Source: CAZHEV01 sp964531335 [NCBI: uncultured bacterium]
GTDB lineage: Bacteria; Eisenbacteria; RBG-16-71-46; CAZHEV01
Assembly: GCA_964531335.1 (NCBI GenBank)
Contig: CAZHEV010000003.1
Coordinates: forward strand, 195,254-259,253
Length of the DNA: 64,000 nt
Direction of reading: 5' to 3'
The number at the start of each line of letters is the position of its first letter. Position 1 is the stretch's first letter. This document shows, piece after piece, positions 17,885-26,999 of the stretch. The position numbers and the translations under genes are program-made. The notes beneath the pieces were generated by a model. The model ran no database searches. It saw only the letters and a list, made by a program, of their open reading frames with translations, and was not told the DNA's origin.

Positions 17885-19783
17885 CTAGAACCCGAAGTCG
17901 TGACCCACCGCCACGGTGTATATGTTGGCGTCGTAATCGTCGAAGTCCTCCGCGTCCTCGTCGTAGTCCTCGCGATCGTACCCGAAGCGCAGCTTGTAGC
18001 CTTCGGGACAATCGACCAGCGCGTACACGGAGAACTGCTTCTTGTCCAGCTCGAAGCTGCCGGTGTTCGAGTAGATCAGCGTCTGGAAGCCCAGGGTGAG
18101 GCTCTTGTGCGCGCCGGCGCTTACGCCCGCCAGCAGTTGATTCGTATTGGCCTCGTAGATCGATGCCCAGGGGAACACCTGGCCTCCGCCGAAGCCCACC
18201 GTCTCCACCTGGTGTGTGACCTCGTTGTCGATGTCCATGCGGGTGAAGGCGCCGTACGCTTTGAAGGGCGCCATCTTGTAGCTCGCGCGGACGGAGATGG
18301 TGTTGGACGTGAGATCGGCGTCGCTGTCGTCGTTGTCTATCTCGCGTCTCCAGAACACCGCTACTATGTTGGCTTGAGGAACCGGCTTCGCCCGCACGCG
18401 GACCTTGTAGCGGCCGTAATCGCCGGGGCTTGTCAGGGTGAACGGATTGTCGTAGATGCCGCGCTCGTACTCAGCGAAAACGTTGACGCGGGGGTCCGGC
18501 GTGGCGGTCGCGGAGGCGAACAGCGTTGTCCTCTGGGTGTTCTCGTGATCCTCGGCTTCCTCGGCTTCGGCGTGGAAGCCCTCGACCTCGCGCTCCTCGA
18601 AGCTCACGCCCCCGGTCACGGTGAGCATATCGTGCAGGACCACGGTAGCGCCGGCGTCCACTCCTATGGAGTTGAACTCTCCACGGACGTCGGTCTCGTC
18701 TCCCTCTATCGCGAGCACGGCGTCCTGGTCGAACGTCTTGTATGAGAAAGCGCCGATGACGGCGACCCTGTCATTGAGGTCAACCGCTCCGTCCACGTCG
18801 ACCAGGTGCATGGTCCTTTCGAAATCGCCGCTTCCCGTCAAGGTCGTATCGATCTCCTCGCCCGTGAAATCCGTGCCCAGAGTGGTCTGCTCGTAGTCCA
18901 GGTCCGCCTCGAGGAAAGAGTGGACGTAGCCGGCGTTGAGAGTCACCCTGTCGGTCGGCCTGATGTTCGCCTTGACCGTCGTCTGGGGCATCTTGTAGGA
19001 GATCGGCATTCGCTGCTCGTAGTTCAACAGCTCCGTGGGGTCCTCGGGGTCCTCCCCTTGGGAGAATCCCTGCAGGAAAATCCTGTTGTTGTTCTCGTAG
19101 TCCCTGTAGGTCTCCGCCACGTAAAAAGAGACCTTGTCGAACCAGAGCTCGGCGCCGACGGTGTAGTCGTTCTTCACGTCGTCCCTCGGAACGCCCAGGG
19201 GCTTGTCCAGCTCGAACTCATCGCGGCTCACGTCCCTCGTGGTAGTGTTCTCGCCCATCTTGAACTGCCTGTCGAACTTGAAGAATATCTTGGCCATATC
19301 CTTGGCCCGGAAGTCGAAGCTCGCCTTGTGAAAGACGTGGTCGAAGTTGAAGGTGTGGAAGTCCCCGGCGTCGCTCAAGCCGGGTATGCCCTCCTCCTCG
19401 GGCTTTATGATGTCCTTGTAGAAATAGGTAAGCCTGTTCCTCGTGTAGCGGAAGTTGTACTTACTGTGCTTTTTCAACGTGAAGGACAGGTGCTCGTAGG
19501 GGTCGCCTCCCATGTTGGAGGCGGTGACATTGAAGAGGTCGAAATACTGCCCGCCCTTGGTGCCGGGCACTATGTTCAGGTCCAGACTGAAGAGGCGGGG
19601 CCCCTTGGTATAGTTCACGTCCTCCCTGTACTTGTCTTCGTTTCCGGAGACGTCCACCTCCCTGAACCCCAGCTCGAAGCTGCCCGTGGTTTCGAGGCCG
19701 GGCTTATCGCCGGCGTGGGCGCACGGGAGGATCAGCGCGATGCAGCACAGAATGAAGAATGCGGTCAATGCTTTAGGTCTCAT
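17885..19783 (-). CDS. MtrB/PioB-like outer-membrane beta-barrel (porin of a porin-cytochrome complex)
   Basis: This 632-residue predicted beta-barrel has a signal peptide (ending near CAHAG), many alternating strands rich in Tyr, Phe, Asp and Arg, and a terminal Phe (VGHDFGF) as needed for BAM recognition. It lies directly downstream of a decahaem cytochrome, the arrangement of mtrA-mtrB and dmsE-dmsF. It would therefore sheath the cytochrome through the outer membrane for electron transfer to extracellular acceptors. The ATG at 19783 has AGAGGAG before it, so the ATG at 19807 is less likely. The N-terminal CxxC of Shewanella MtrB is not present. No outer-surface cytochrome (MtrC-like) is encoded here. 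Confidence 0.85.
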   Translation of the reverse strand: MRPKALTAFFILCCIALILPCAHAGDKPGLETTGSFELGFREVDVSGNEDKYREDVNYTKGPRLFSLDLNIVPGTKGGQYFDLFNVTASNMGGDPYEHLSFTLKKHSKYNFRYTRNRLTYFYKDIIKPEEEGIPGLSDAGDFHTFNFDHVFHKASFDFRAKDMAKIFFKFDRQFKMGENTTTRDVSRDEFELDKPLGVPRDDVKNDYTVGAELWFDKVSFYVAETYRDYENNNRIFLQGFSQGEDPEDPTELLNYEQRMPISYKMPQTTVKANIRPTDRVTLNAGYVHSFLEADLDYEQTTLGTDFTGEEIDTTLTGSGDFERTMHLVDVDGAVDLNDRVAVIGAFSYKTFDQDAVLAIEGDETDVRGEFNSIGVDAGATVVLHDMLTVTGGVSFEEREVEGFHAEAEEAEDHENTQRTTLFASATATPDPRVNVFAEYERGIYDNPFTLTSPGDYGRYKVRVRAKPVPQANIVAVFWRREIDNDDSDADLTSNTISVRASYKMAPFKAYGAFTRMDIDNEVTHQVETVGFGGGQVFPWASIYEANTNQLLAGVSAGAHKSLTLGFQTLIYSNTGSFELDKKQFSVYALVDCPEGYKLRFGYDREDYDEDAEDFDDYDANIYTVAVGHDFGF

Positions 19784-19825
19784 TGCGTTTTCTCCTCTGC
19801 TTGTCATTGCACGCTCTCCCCGCGG

Positions 19826-20689
19826 CTAGTCCAGAAACGCCGGGTCGAGATTCGAGCCGTGGATGGCGACGTGGCAGTTCGTGCACTGCGTTCCGCTTGT
19901 AAAACGGGTGTGAAACCCCGGCACTTCGACGTGGCAGGAGTAACACAGGTCAGCCACTTGCTGGTAGAGGAGCATGTGCCTGTTTACCGATCCATGGGGG
20001 TCGTGACATTCGGAGCACCGCTCTATGCGTACGGCCAGGTGCTCGTACAGGAATGGTCCCTGCTTGTCCGTATGGCACTTGTAGCACATCTCCTGCTTGA
20101 ATCCGCCGAGGCGGCTTCTGGGCGAAGGTCCGTGCTGGTTGTGGCAGTCAATGCAGCCCACCATTTCCTCGAGCATTCGGTGGCGCTCGTTCAGGAGAGA
20201 GGCCGCCAGTTTCTCCTGGTGGCAGCCCACGCAAAGCATTGAGACTTTCTTGGGCACGAGCTTGTCGCTGGTCGCGTAAAGATGCGGCTTATGGCACGAT
20301 TCGCAACTCACGCCGCCCTTCACGTGAGGGGAATGATCGAAGCGGAATCCGCTCTCGCGTGCCGCGTGGCAGCCAACGCACGCGTCGAGCCTTTCCAAGA
20401 CCGGGTCGGTATCCCTGAACGCCATGGTGGGCGCCGCGGTCTCGGGAGACTCACAGTGCTCCACGCTCGGGCCGTGGCACGAGGCGCAGCCGAGCACCTC
20501 ACCGCGCTCGTTTGACGCTCCCCAGTGAACCGACATCTCGCCGGCCTTGCCTTGTTCCTCGTGGCATGCCATGCAGGCCTCGCTTTCGCAGGGCTCCGCG
20601 GCATGTGCCGCAAAGCCTCCGGCGCCCAGGCGAATCAAGACCAGAAGCGCCAACGAGAAGATCGCGAGCGTTAAGCCTCTGGGTTTCAT
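19826..20689 (-). CDS. DmsE/MtrA-family periplasmic decahaem c-type cytochrome
   Basis: This secreted multihaem cytochrome of about 287 residues has exactly ten CxxCH motifs (CMACH, CASCH, CVGCH, CESCH, CVGCH, CIDCH, CYKCH, CSECH, CYSCH, CTNCH) after a signal peptide ending HAAEP. Ten haems and the length match the DmsE/MtrA family, which carries electrons from the periplasm into an MtrB-type porin. The ATG at 20689 is best spaced from AAAGGGG; another ATG lies two codons upstream. The porin gene follows after 42 bp. The pair has its own promoter and lies just downstream of the benzoyl-CoA reductase operon on the same strand. Confidence 0.95.
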   Translation of the reverse strand: MKPRGLTLAIFSLALLVLIRLGAGGFAAHAAEPCESEACMACHEEQGKAGEMSVHWGASNERGEVLGCASCHGPSVEHCESPETAAPTMAFRDTDPVLERLDACVGCHAARESGFRFDHSPHVKGGVSCESCHKPHLYATSDKLVPKKVSMLCVGCHQEKLAASLLNERHRMLEEMVGCIDCHNQHGPSPRSRLGGFKQEMCYKCHTDKQGPFLYEHLAVRIERCSECHDPHGSVNRHMLLYQQVADLCYSCHVEVPGFHTRFTSGTQCTNCHVAIHGSNLDPAFLD

Positions 20690-20769
20690 TCGCATCCCCT
20701 TTCTCGAGTAAAGGTTTTCTCGATGTTACCGGAGGGTCGCTCAAGAAAGCGACAAGCTCAACCGCATCC

Positions 20770-20798
20770 AATCTATGGAAGGGCCTTCATGCTGTCAA
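20770..20798 (-). promoter_or_regulatory. Promoter of the decahaem cytochrome-porin pair
   Basis: On the minus strand TTGACA (20798-20793) is followed after 17 nt by TAGATT (20775-20770), about 80 nt before the cytochrome start. Confidence 0.7.
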
Positions 20799-20925
20799 CT
20801 GGAAACGGGCGGTGCGGTTGGGTTCATAAGGCGTTGGAAAACAAAAGGGCTGTTGTGCTAGGGGGGGAGGAAGCTTTGGGAGAGTATAGACTGTGAAATG
20901 TTCCGGCTGGGCGCGAGCGAGGCGC

Positions 20926-23442
20926 CTAGAACAGGTCGTCGAGGTCGTCGTCGCCGCCTCCGCCCGGCATCTTTCCGTGCTGCTGGAGGTACTGTTGAAT
21001 GAGCTCGCTCTCCCTCTGCGAGTACATGGGGTTCTCCTCGATCTCATAGCGGACGGACTCCATGCCCTTCTCCAGCTCCGCTTCGAGAGCGTCTTTGAGA
21101 TTTGAGGTCCCCGAGATTCGAAACACCTCTCCGCCTGAATCGACCAGGCGGTAGACCCCCGCCGTCGGGGGCACGGCGCTCAGGTTCTCCTCATCCAGGG
21201 CTTTTAGCTTTTCAGTCTTGGGCGGCGGCAGGACCGACGATATCTGAAGCCTCAGGTCGCATTGCAGGCAGCGCCCCGCTTCGTACCGCGCTTCCTCTTC
21301 GGTGTAAACCCCCGCGATTTGCGCGAAGCTCCCGTGGCCGCCCTCGGGGCGCGGCGGAGCCGGCTCTCTCCGCTCTCTTCGAGCGAAACCGTCGTCCCGG
21401 CCTATTGCCGGTTCGGGTTCGATCGATCGGTCGTCGTGGAGTCTTCCATCGCCTCCCAGAAAAAGATCCATGGCGGCGGCGGCTTTGCGTCCCTCCTGGA
21501 CGGCGCCGATAATCGACAGCGGGCCCCTGGTGGCCTCGCCTCCGGCATATACTCCCTCGAAGGCGGTGGCACAGGTCGAGTGATCGGCGGCAAGGCGATC
21601 TCCCGCGTCCTTGAGGGGCGAATCAGCGAACGGATCGCCGAGCGCCTGGCCTATGGCGAGGACAATCGTGTCCGCTTCGAGTGAGAAGGTTTCGCCCTCG
21701 TCGAACTTGGGGTCGAATCTGCCTGAATTATCGAAGACCCTCGTGCATCGGACAAAGTGGACCCCGGTAACCTCGCCGTTCTCGCGAAGGACCTCGGCCG
21801 GCCCCCAGGAGTTGTGCACGGTGACGCCCTCCGAGACGGCCTGCTCCAGCTCCGGGCCGTGCGCCGGCATCTCATCGGGCTTTTCGAGGCATACCATGTG
21901 AATCTCCCGCCCTCCTATGCGGACGGCGGTCAGGGCGGCGTCGACGGCCACGTTGCCGCCTCCTATCACTATGATTCGTTCCCCGATCGAAGGCCTCTCG
22001 CCCGCCTTGACCTCGCGAAGCAGATCAAGTCCCCAATGTACTCCCGGCCCCTCGATCCCCGGGACATCTATTCGCTTGGCCTCGGCGTTGCCCACTGCGA
22101 TGAAGACGGCGTCGAAGCCGCGTTGCAGGAGATCCGCGGGGTTCTCTACCTCGACCGGAGTGGAAGTCTTGATTCGAATGTTGTGCTCCGCCAGGTGCTC
22201 TATCTCGCGAAGGACCGTAGACTTCGGCAACCTGAACTCGGGTATGGCCTGGGTCATCATGCCCCCTGGCTCATCCCCGGCCTCGAGGACCTCCACCGCG
22301 TGGCCCTTTCTTGCGAGATACCAGGCGCAGGACAGACCGGCGGGCCCGGAACCCACCACCGCGACCTTCTTTCCAGACGGCTCGGGTGACGGCGGCTCGG
22401 GCGGAGCCGACTCGCGTTCGGCGGCGAATCTCTTGAGCGAGCATATGGCTATCGGGTCGTCCAGCTCCGATCGGCGGCAGACCGTCTCGCAGGGATGAAA
22501 GCAGGCGCTGCCCAGGGTGAGAGGCAGAGGCGCCCTCTCGCGGACCACGCCCGTAGCCTCGTCGTAGCGGCCCTGTGAGATGAACCTGATGTACTGCGGG
22601 ACATCGACTCCCGCGGGGCAGGTGGACCTGCACGGGACCAGCCAGTCTTCTCGGGCCCCGGAGGTCTCCACTTTGTCCCTCAACGCGCCCGTGGGGCAGA
22701 CCTCCACGCAAGCGCCGCAAAAGCGGCACTCGGACTCCTCGAGCCCGCCGGCCGCCATGTGGCCTACTATTGTCTCGCCCTCGACCTTCGCCGTACCCAG
22801 GGCCATGACCCCCCTCAAGTCGTTGCATGCACGGACGCACCTGCCGCATGCTATGCACAGGTTGTAGTCTATAGAGAACAAGGGCTCGTTCTTGAGGACG
22901 GGCCTGTCGCGGTAGGTGTATCTGGGCGTGTACTCGGGGATGCCCACGTAATCGGCCACCTTCTGAAGCTCGCATTTTCCCAGCAGCGGGCAGCATCTCT
23001 CCTCGACGGGGACGTTCAGGGAGCAGGTGATGCGCGTGCAGCCTTCTCTCTCCGCGCAGGACAGGCAGGCATGGGGATGCGTTGCGAGCAGGGCCGAGAG
23101 GTTGCGCCGGCGCAGCTCCTTCACCCTCTCAGAGCTGGTTTCCACCTCCATGCCGTCCCTGGCCCACGTCACGCAGGCCCGGACCGGCTCGTCGGAGCCC
23201 GTGACGTCCACGAGGCAGAGTCCGCACCCTTCCCAGGGCTCGCCTTCGCCGCTTTCACCGGCAAAGCTCTCGTCGCCCCTGTGGACGGCAGCGGTCCTCC
23301 TTGTCTTGTCCGGGGTGGTAAGGTCCGGATGGTGGCAGAGGTTGGGCACGTAGATTCCCGAAGCCAGGGCGGCTTGCAGGATGGAGTCACCCTCTTTGCA
23401 CGCGCACTCCACGCCGTCGATAGTCAGCGATATGTCGCTCAT
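20926..23442 (-). CDS. bzdV: Multidomain Fe-S/FAD oxidoreductase (BzdV-like) with GIY-YIG-like tail
   Basis: This 838-residue fusion probably delivers low-potential electrons from NAD(P)H to the ferredoxin that feeds benzoyl-CoA reductase. In order it shows a [2Fe-2S] ferredoxin-like domain (about 1-95), a NuoG-type His-Cys segment (HPHACLSCAEREGC), two [4Fe-4S] motifs (CIACGRCVRAC, CRFCGACVEVC) and a GltD-like N domain (CRSTCPAGVDVPQYI). These are followed by an FAD Rossmann fold (VVGSGPAGLSCAW), an NAD(P) fold (VIGGGNVAVDAA) and the closing GGEATRGPLSIIGAVQEG. The last ~90 residues (AGVYRLVDSGGEVFRISGTS onwards) resemble a degenerate GIY-YIG fold and end DDDLDDLF. Start ATG 23442 follows GGAAGGTG. 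It is the last gene of the bzd cluster, 28 bp after the ferredoxin gene. Confidence 0.85.
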   Translation of the reverse strand: MSDISLTIDGVECACKEGDSILQAALASGIYVPNLCHHPDLTTPDKTRRTAAVHRGDESFAGESGEGEPWEGCGLCLVDVTGSDEPVRACVTWARDGMEVETSSERVKELRRRNLSALLATHPHACLSCAEREGCTRITCSLNVPVEERCCPLLGKCELQKVADYVGIPEYTPRYTYRDRPVLKNEPLFSIDYNLCIACGRCVRACNDLRGVMALGTAKVEGETIVGHMAAGGLEESECRFCGACVEVCPTGALRDKVETSGAREDWLVPCRSTCPAGVDVPQYIRFISQGRYDEATGVVRERAPLPLTLGSACFHPCETVCRRSELDDPIAICSLKRFAAERESAPPEPPSPEPSGKKVAVVGSGPAGLSCAWYLARKGHAVEVLEAGDEPGGMMTQAIPEFRLPKSTVLREIEHLAEHNIRIKTSTPVEVENPADLLQRGFDAVFIAVGNAEAKRIDVPGIEGPGVHWGLDLLREVKAGERPSIGERIIVIGGGNVAVDAALTAVRIGGREIHMVCLEKPDEMPAHGPELEQAVSEGVTVHNSWGPAEVLRENGEVTGVHFVRCTRVFDNSGRFDPKFDEGETFSLEADTIVLAIGQALGDPFADSPLKDAGDRLAADHSTCATAFEGVYAGGEATRGPLSIIGAVQEGRKAAAAMDLFLGGDGRLHDDRSIEPEPAIGRDDGFARRERREPAPPRPEGGHGSFAQIAGVYTEEEARYEAGRCLQCDLRLQISSVLPPPKTEKLKALDEENLSAVPPTAGVYRLVDSGGEVFRISGTSNLKDALEAELEKGMESVRYEIEENPMYSQRESELIQQYLQQHGKMPGGGGDDDLDDLF

Positions 23443-23470
23443 TCGATCACCTTCCAAGGGCGGCGCCCGC

Positions 23471-23746
23471 TCACCAGGAGTGGACTATAGCGTCCGGCTC
23501 GCAGACCTCCACGCAGGGCAGCGGCGGGCGTTCGGCGGTCGGCTTGCAGGGGGCGCAACTATACTTGATCTTCTTCCTGTGCTCTTCGGTCACCGCCGCC
23601 ACTACGTCGTCGTAGTCGTCCGTAATCATCTCCAGCACGTTCTGCGGGCAGGCGGGAACGCAATCGCCGCAGCTATTGCACTTGTCCGTGTCGATAGTGA
23701 TGAAGTACTCGCCGGAGCCGTCCTTGTACCCGTAGTTGGCCAACAT
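23471..23746 (-). CDS. bzdM: Ferredoxin of the benzoyl-CoA reductase system (BzdM-like)
   Basis: This small 91-residue ferredoxin probably carries electrons to BzdNOPQ. The first cluster motif is a standard C-x2-C-x2-C-x3-CP (CNSCGDCVPACP). The second set, C-x2-C-x10-C-x3-C (CAPC...CVEVC), is unusually spaced, so it may hold a second, atypical cluster. AGAGGTGATCCC precedes the ATG. Its place between the reductase ATPase subunit and the flavoprotein matches the order N-O-P-Q-M-V known for bzd operons. Confidence 0.88.
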   Translation of the reverse strand: MLANYGYKDGSGEYFITIDTDKCNSCGDCVPACPQNVLEMITDDYDDVVAAVTEEHRKKIKYSCAPCKPTAERPPLPCVEVCEPDAIVHSW

Positions 23747-23816
23747 GGGATCACCTCTCGAGCTTGCGAGTCCGCCTGCGCCCGGTGCCTTGGACCGGCC
23801 GGGTCCGGCGCGACCC

Positions 23817-24692
23817 CTAGTTAGATTTCTTTTGAGCTTTCTCGTACAAGGCCTTTGCGAACAGGGCGCCTCCGAGCGCGCCGGCTATCTGAGTGTCGAG
23901 GTCGGTCTCGAGCGCCTTGACTTTCAGCTCCTTCTCTAGACGGCTGACGACCCCCACGTTCTTGCCGATGCCGCCCGTTATTGCGAACTCCTTCTCCATG
24001 CCTATCCGTTCGAGCAGCGTGACCACCCGGTGCGCCATCGCCGAGCAATACGCCGCCAGCACGTTGTTCTTGTCCCATCCCTCTCTGAGAAGCCCCATCG
24101 CCTCCGATTTCGCGAACACGACGCAGGTGCTGCTCACGGGCTCCGGCTCCTCCGGCACGTCGAGGGACATCGGGCCCATCTCGGCGATCGGCACCGACAG
24201 AAGATCGGCGAAGACCTCCATGCCTCTGCCCGTGCCCGCGGCGCATTTGTCGTTCATCAGGAACGCGGTCACCTTGCCCCTCTCGTCGCAATGGATGGCC
24301 TTGCAGTCCTGGCCGCCCATATCGAGGATCGTCCGCACGCTGGGCCCGTACATGAGATTCGCGCCCCGGGCGTGGCAGGCTATCTCCGTTATCGCCCTGT
24401 TCGCGAACGGGACGTTCACCCGGCCGTATCCGGTGCCCACTACGTAGTTGATGTCCTCCAACTTCATGTCGGTATCCTCGAGCGCCCAGTCCATCGCGCG
24501 CTGGGCGCTGTTGGGGCTGTCTGAGCCCGTTCTCATGTTCGCGTAGGCGTAGAGCTTGCCATCGGCGAGAATAACCGCCTGCGAGCTGACCGAACCGACG
24601 TCCACTCCGGCCGAGATCACTTTCGCGTCGTGCCGGTCTATGTCGTCGGCCTTCCAGTTGTACTCTTTCCATCTCCAATATTCTTCAGCCAT
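23817..24692 (-). CDS. bzdQ: Benzoyl-CoA reductase, bzd-type, ATPase/activator subunit Q
   Basis: This ASKHA-fold ATPase belongs to the BcrA/BcrD/BzdPQ/HgdC family. It drives electron transfer to the dearomatising subunits by ATP hydrolysis. Visible are the phosphate loop GVDVGSVSSQAVI, GTGYGR, DMGGQDCKAI, and the two cysteines of the bridging [4Fe-4S] cluster (NDKCAAGTGR and SSTCVVFAKSE). The ATG at 24692 is preferred over a TTG two codons upstream. It is called Q from the gene order N-O-P-Q; P and Q are paralogues and not distinguishable by motif alone. It differs from HgdC in being paired with a second ATPase subunit. Confidence 0.9.
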   Translation of the reverse strand: MAEEYWRWKEYNWKADDIDRHDAKVISAGVDVGSVSSQAVILADGKLYAYANMRTGSDSPNSAQRAMDWALEDTDMKLEDINYVVGTGYGRVNVPFANRAITEIACHARGANLMYGPSVRTILDMGGQDCKAIHCDERGKVTAFLMNDKCAAGTGRGMEVFADLLSVPIAEMGPMSLDVPEEPEPVSSTCVVFAKSEAMGLLREGWDKNNVLAAYCSAMAHRVVTLLERIGMEKEFAITGGIGKNVGVVSRLEKELKVKALETDLDTQIAGALGGALFAKALYEKAQKKSN

Positions 24693-24818
24693 CAGCAATC
24701 ACCCCGCGTTACTATGCCTTTGCCTCCACGTCGCCGCCGATCGTGTTCTCACCTGTCGTCATCACCCTCGGTCGGATCCCGCTGCCTGCGCCGAATCCTC
24801 CCCGGCGCTCGCCGTCCG

Positions 24819-25589
24819 CTATTTCAGGCCGGCCGCCGCCACCGCCGCTCCCAGCGCGCACGCGAACTCGGGTGATTCGGGGATGTGTATCTCCATCTCG
24901 AGATCCCTCTTGAGCGCGTCCACGAACCCCGGATTGAGCGCCAGACCGCCCAGAAGGATGATCTCCTTCTCGATGCCCACCCGCCGGAGCATGGAGGTGA
25001 TGCGGCTGGCGATCGCGTCATGAACCGCCCTGGCTATGTCCTCCTTCGGCGTCTTCGCGTGAACGAGTGAAACCACCTCCGATTCCGCGAAGACGGCACA
25101 CTGCGCGTTCATCGGCACCGCCTGGGTGGATTGCAGGGAGAGCCGGCCGAAATCCGCGAGACTCACCTCCAGCGCCCTGGCCATGGCCTCCGTGAACGAT
25201 CCCGCTCCGGCGGCGCACTTCTCGTTTATCGCGAAGTCGATCACCTTCCCGTTCTCGTCGCACTTGATCCCTCGCCCTTCCTCGGCGCCCACGTCCACCA
25301 CGGTCCTCGCCGCGGGATACAGGAACACCGCGGCCTTGGCGGCCGCTCCGACCTCGGTCATCTCCTTCTTGTCGTACGGCACCGCCTTGCGGCCCGTCCC
25401 GGTCGCGCCTACAGCGTCGAGCTGATCGATGCTCATACCGGCCTGCTCGAGGACCTCCTTCATCACCTTGTCGACGGCCACGGTCTGGTCGAATCCCGTT
25501 ATCGCCTGGTCGCGCGCCAGGACCTCGCCGTCCCGCAGCAAGACGACCTTGGTCATCTTCGCGCCGCAATCTATTCCTGCTGTCGTCAT
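24819..25589 (-). CDS. bzdP: Benzoyl-CoA reductase, bzd-type, ATPase subunit P
   Basis: This is the second ATPase/activator subunit (256 residues), a paralogue of the downstream gene product. It has the phosphate loop GIDCGAKMTKVVLL, GATGTGRKAV, DVGAEEGRGI and cluster cysteines in NEKCAAGAGS and NAQCAVFAESE. A dimer of two different ATPase subunits is the mark of true class I benzoyl-CoA reductases, as opposed to 2-hydroxyacyl-CoA dehydratases, which use one homodimeric activator. GGCAGGAGG precedes the ATG. It lies 23 bp downstream of bzdO. Confidence 0.9.
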   Translation of the reverse strand: MTTAGIDCGAKMTKVVLLRDGEVLARDQAITGFDQTVAVDKVMKEVLEQAGMSIDQLDAVGATGTGRKAVPYDKKEMTEVGAAAKAAVFLYPAARTVVDVGAEEGRGIKCDENGKVIDFAINEKCAAGAGSFTEAMARALEVSLADFGRLSLQSTQAVPMNAQCAVFAESEVVSLVHAKTPKEDIARAVHDAIASRITSMLRRVGIEKEIILLGGLALNPGFVDALKRDLEMEIHIPESPEFACALGAAVAAAGLK

Positions 25590-25612
25590 CTGCGTTACCT
25601 CCTGCCGTGGAA

Positions 25613-26938
25613 TCAGGTTGTCGCCCCGGATTCGATCTGGGTCAGCCCGAGAGTCTCCATGAACGCGTCCACCCTGGCCATGGTACGGCCCTCGTCGAAC
25701 TCGCGCTCATCACCCATGTTACCCTCGAACGTCATGACCGGTATTCCCTGTTTTACGAGCCCGAGCCTGTTCTCGGCGATCCCGAGGCTCAACCCTTCAC
25801 ATCCCCTGTTGTAGTGGAGCAGCACTCCGTCGAGGCTCCACTCCTTGGCGATCCGGGCCATCATGTCGGTCTTGAGCTGCGGGGAGTAGAAGTGCTGCCA
25901 TTCGGGCTTGCTCAAGTTCCACTCGGCGAGGATCCGAAGCGCCTGGTCCCGGTCCACGATCTCTATTCCCTTCTGCGCGGGCGTGGTGCGCGGACCCCAG
26001 GTCCCGTCCTCCTTCTCCTCCCAGATTCCGATCAAGGCGAATGTGTAGAGAGAGCCGACCGAAATGCAACCGAACTTCTCCAGATATCTGAACATCTTGA
26101 GGAAGGCCCACGGCGGCTGTGTGTCCGTTATCAGCCGGCAACGCTCGTGTGCCACGGCGGCGATGCCGCGATCGACGCGGTCCTTTACCTCGTCGCGGAG
26201 CTCCTCGTAGAAGTCTGCCACCTCCCGGCTGTGCTTCTTCAACGTTCCGAGCACATAGAGCGAGTACATGCTCTTTTCCTCAAGAGGCGCCGGGACGGCC
26301 TTGTTGAGCGCGCAGACCTCGGCCCAGGCCGAGGTGGAACGGCACTCGTTGTTGACCGCCTCTATCAGCTTCTCGTCGTCGTACTTCCTGCCGGTTACCT
26401 TCTCCATCCACTCTATGCCGTCGTGGAGCTGGCCGACGACGTAGTTGAGACGACTCTCGTTTAGGGTCTCGAACGGCCCCACGGAGACATCGACGCAGTA
26501 GTGCGGTATCCCCTCCTCGAGATCGGACACCACCTGGTACCACTTCGCGTGGCTGCAACATATGTGGTCCTGCCACAGGAAGTCGGGCTTGGGGAAGGGG
26601 CCTCCGAACGCGTACTCGTCGAGAATCACGGAGCCCCAGTAGTTTCTCATATACGAGCAAAGGTCCCTGGCGTAGCCGGCCTTTTCCGTGGCCTCCTGGC
26701 ACCTCAGCGCGAAGTTCTTGTTCCATGCTATGGACGCGCCGTAGGGCTCGCTCGTCAGACAGCACACGTCGTCGCCGAGTCCGGCCGGGACGGCGTCGAA
26801 CGACCAGGCGCCGCCGGCCCACCTGATGCCGCCCTTTTCTTTCGCGGAAGCGAAGTCCTCGTAGTACTTCTGTCTGATCTCCTTCGCCTTGTTCCAGCAC
26901 TTCAGCGGTTCCGTAGGGTATCGCTTTACTTCTGCCAT
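25613..26938 (-). CDS. bzdO: Benzoyl-CoA reductase, bzd-type, subunit O
   Basis: This is one of the two catalytic HgdB/FldC-like subunits of ATP-dependent benzoyl-CoA reductase, which dearomatises benzoyl-CoA to the cyclic dienoyl-CoA. The 441 residues match BzdO (about 440). Conserved cysteines expected to ligate [4Fe-4S] clusters are seen in [28 protein letters not shown] and [13 protein letters not shown]. The ATG at 26938 follows GGAGGGGGCC; an in-frame GTG four codons upstream would overlap that site. It sits 61 bp after bzdN. Confidence 0.92.
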   Translation of the reverse strand: MAEVKRYPTEPLKCWNKAKEIRQKYYEDFASAKEKGGIRWAGGAWSFDAVPAGLGDDVCCLTSEPYGASIAWNKNFALRCQEATEKAGYARDLCSYMRNYWGSVILDEYAFGGPFPKPDFLWQDHICCSHAKWYQVVSDLEEGIPHYCVDVSVGPFETLNESRLNYVVGQLHDGIEWMEKVTGRKYDDEKLIEAVNNECRSTSAWAEVCALNKAVPAPLEEKSMYSLYVLGTLKKHSREVADFYEELRDEVKDRVDRGIAAVAHERCRLITDTQPPWAFLKMFRYLEKFGCISVGSLYTFALIGIWEEKEDGTWGPRTTPAQKGIEIVDRDQALRILAEWNLSKPEWQHFYSPQLKTDMMARIAKEWSLDGVLLHYNRGCEGLSLGIAENRLGLVKQGIPVMTFEGNMGDEREFDEGRTMARVDAFMETLGLTQIESGATT

Positions 26939-26999
26939 GGCCCCCTCCACTTATTCAAGCCTGCCGACGGGCTGTGAGCCCCGGGTAGCTGCGTCGCTA

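Noticed and set aside
18806-20242. 478-codon plus-strand frame opposite the porin and cytochrome genes
   Set aside because: It spans two real minus-strand genes, is Val/Leu/Ala-rich and shows no domain.
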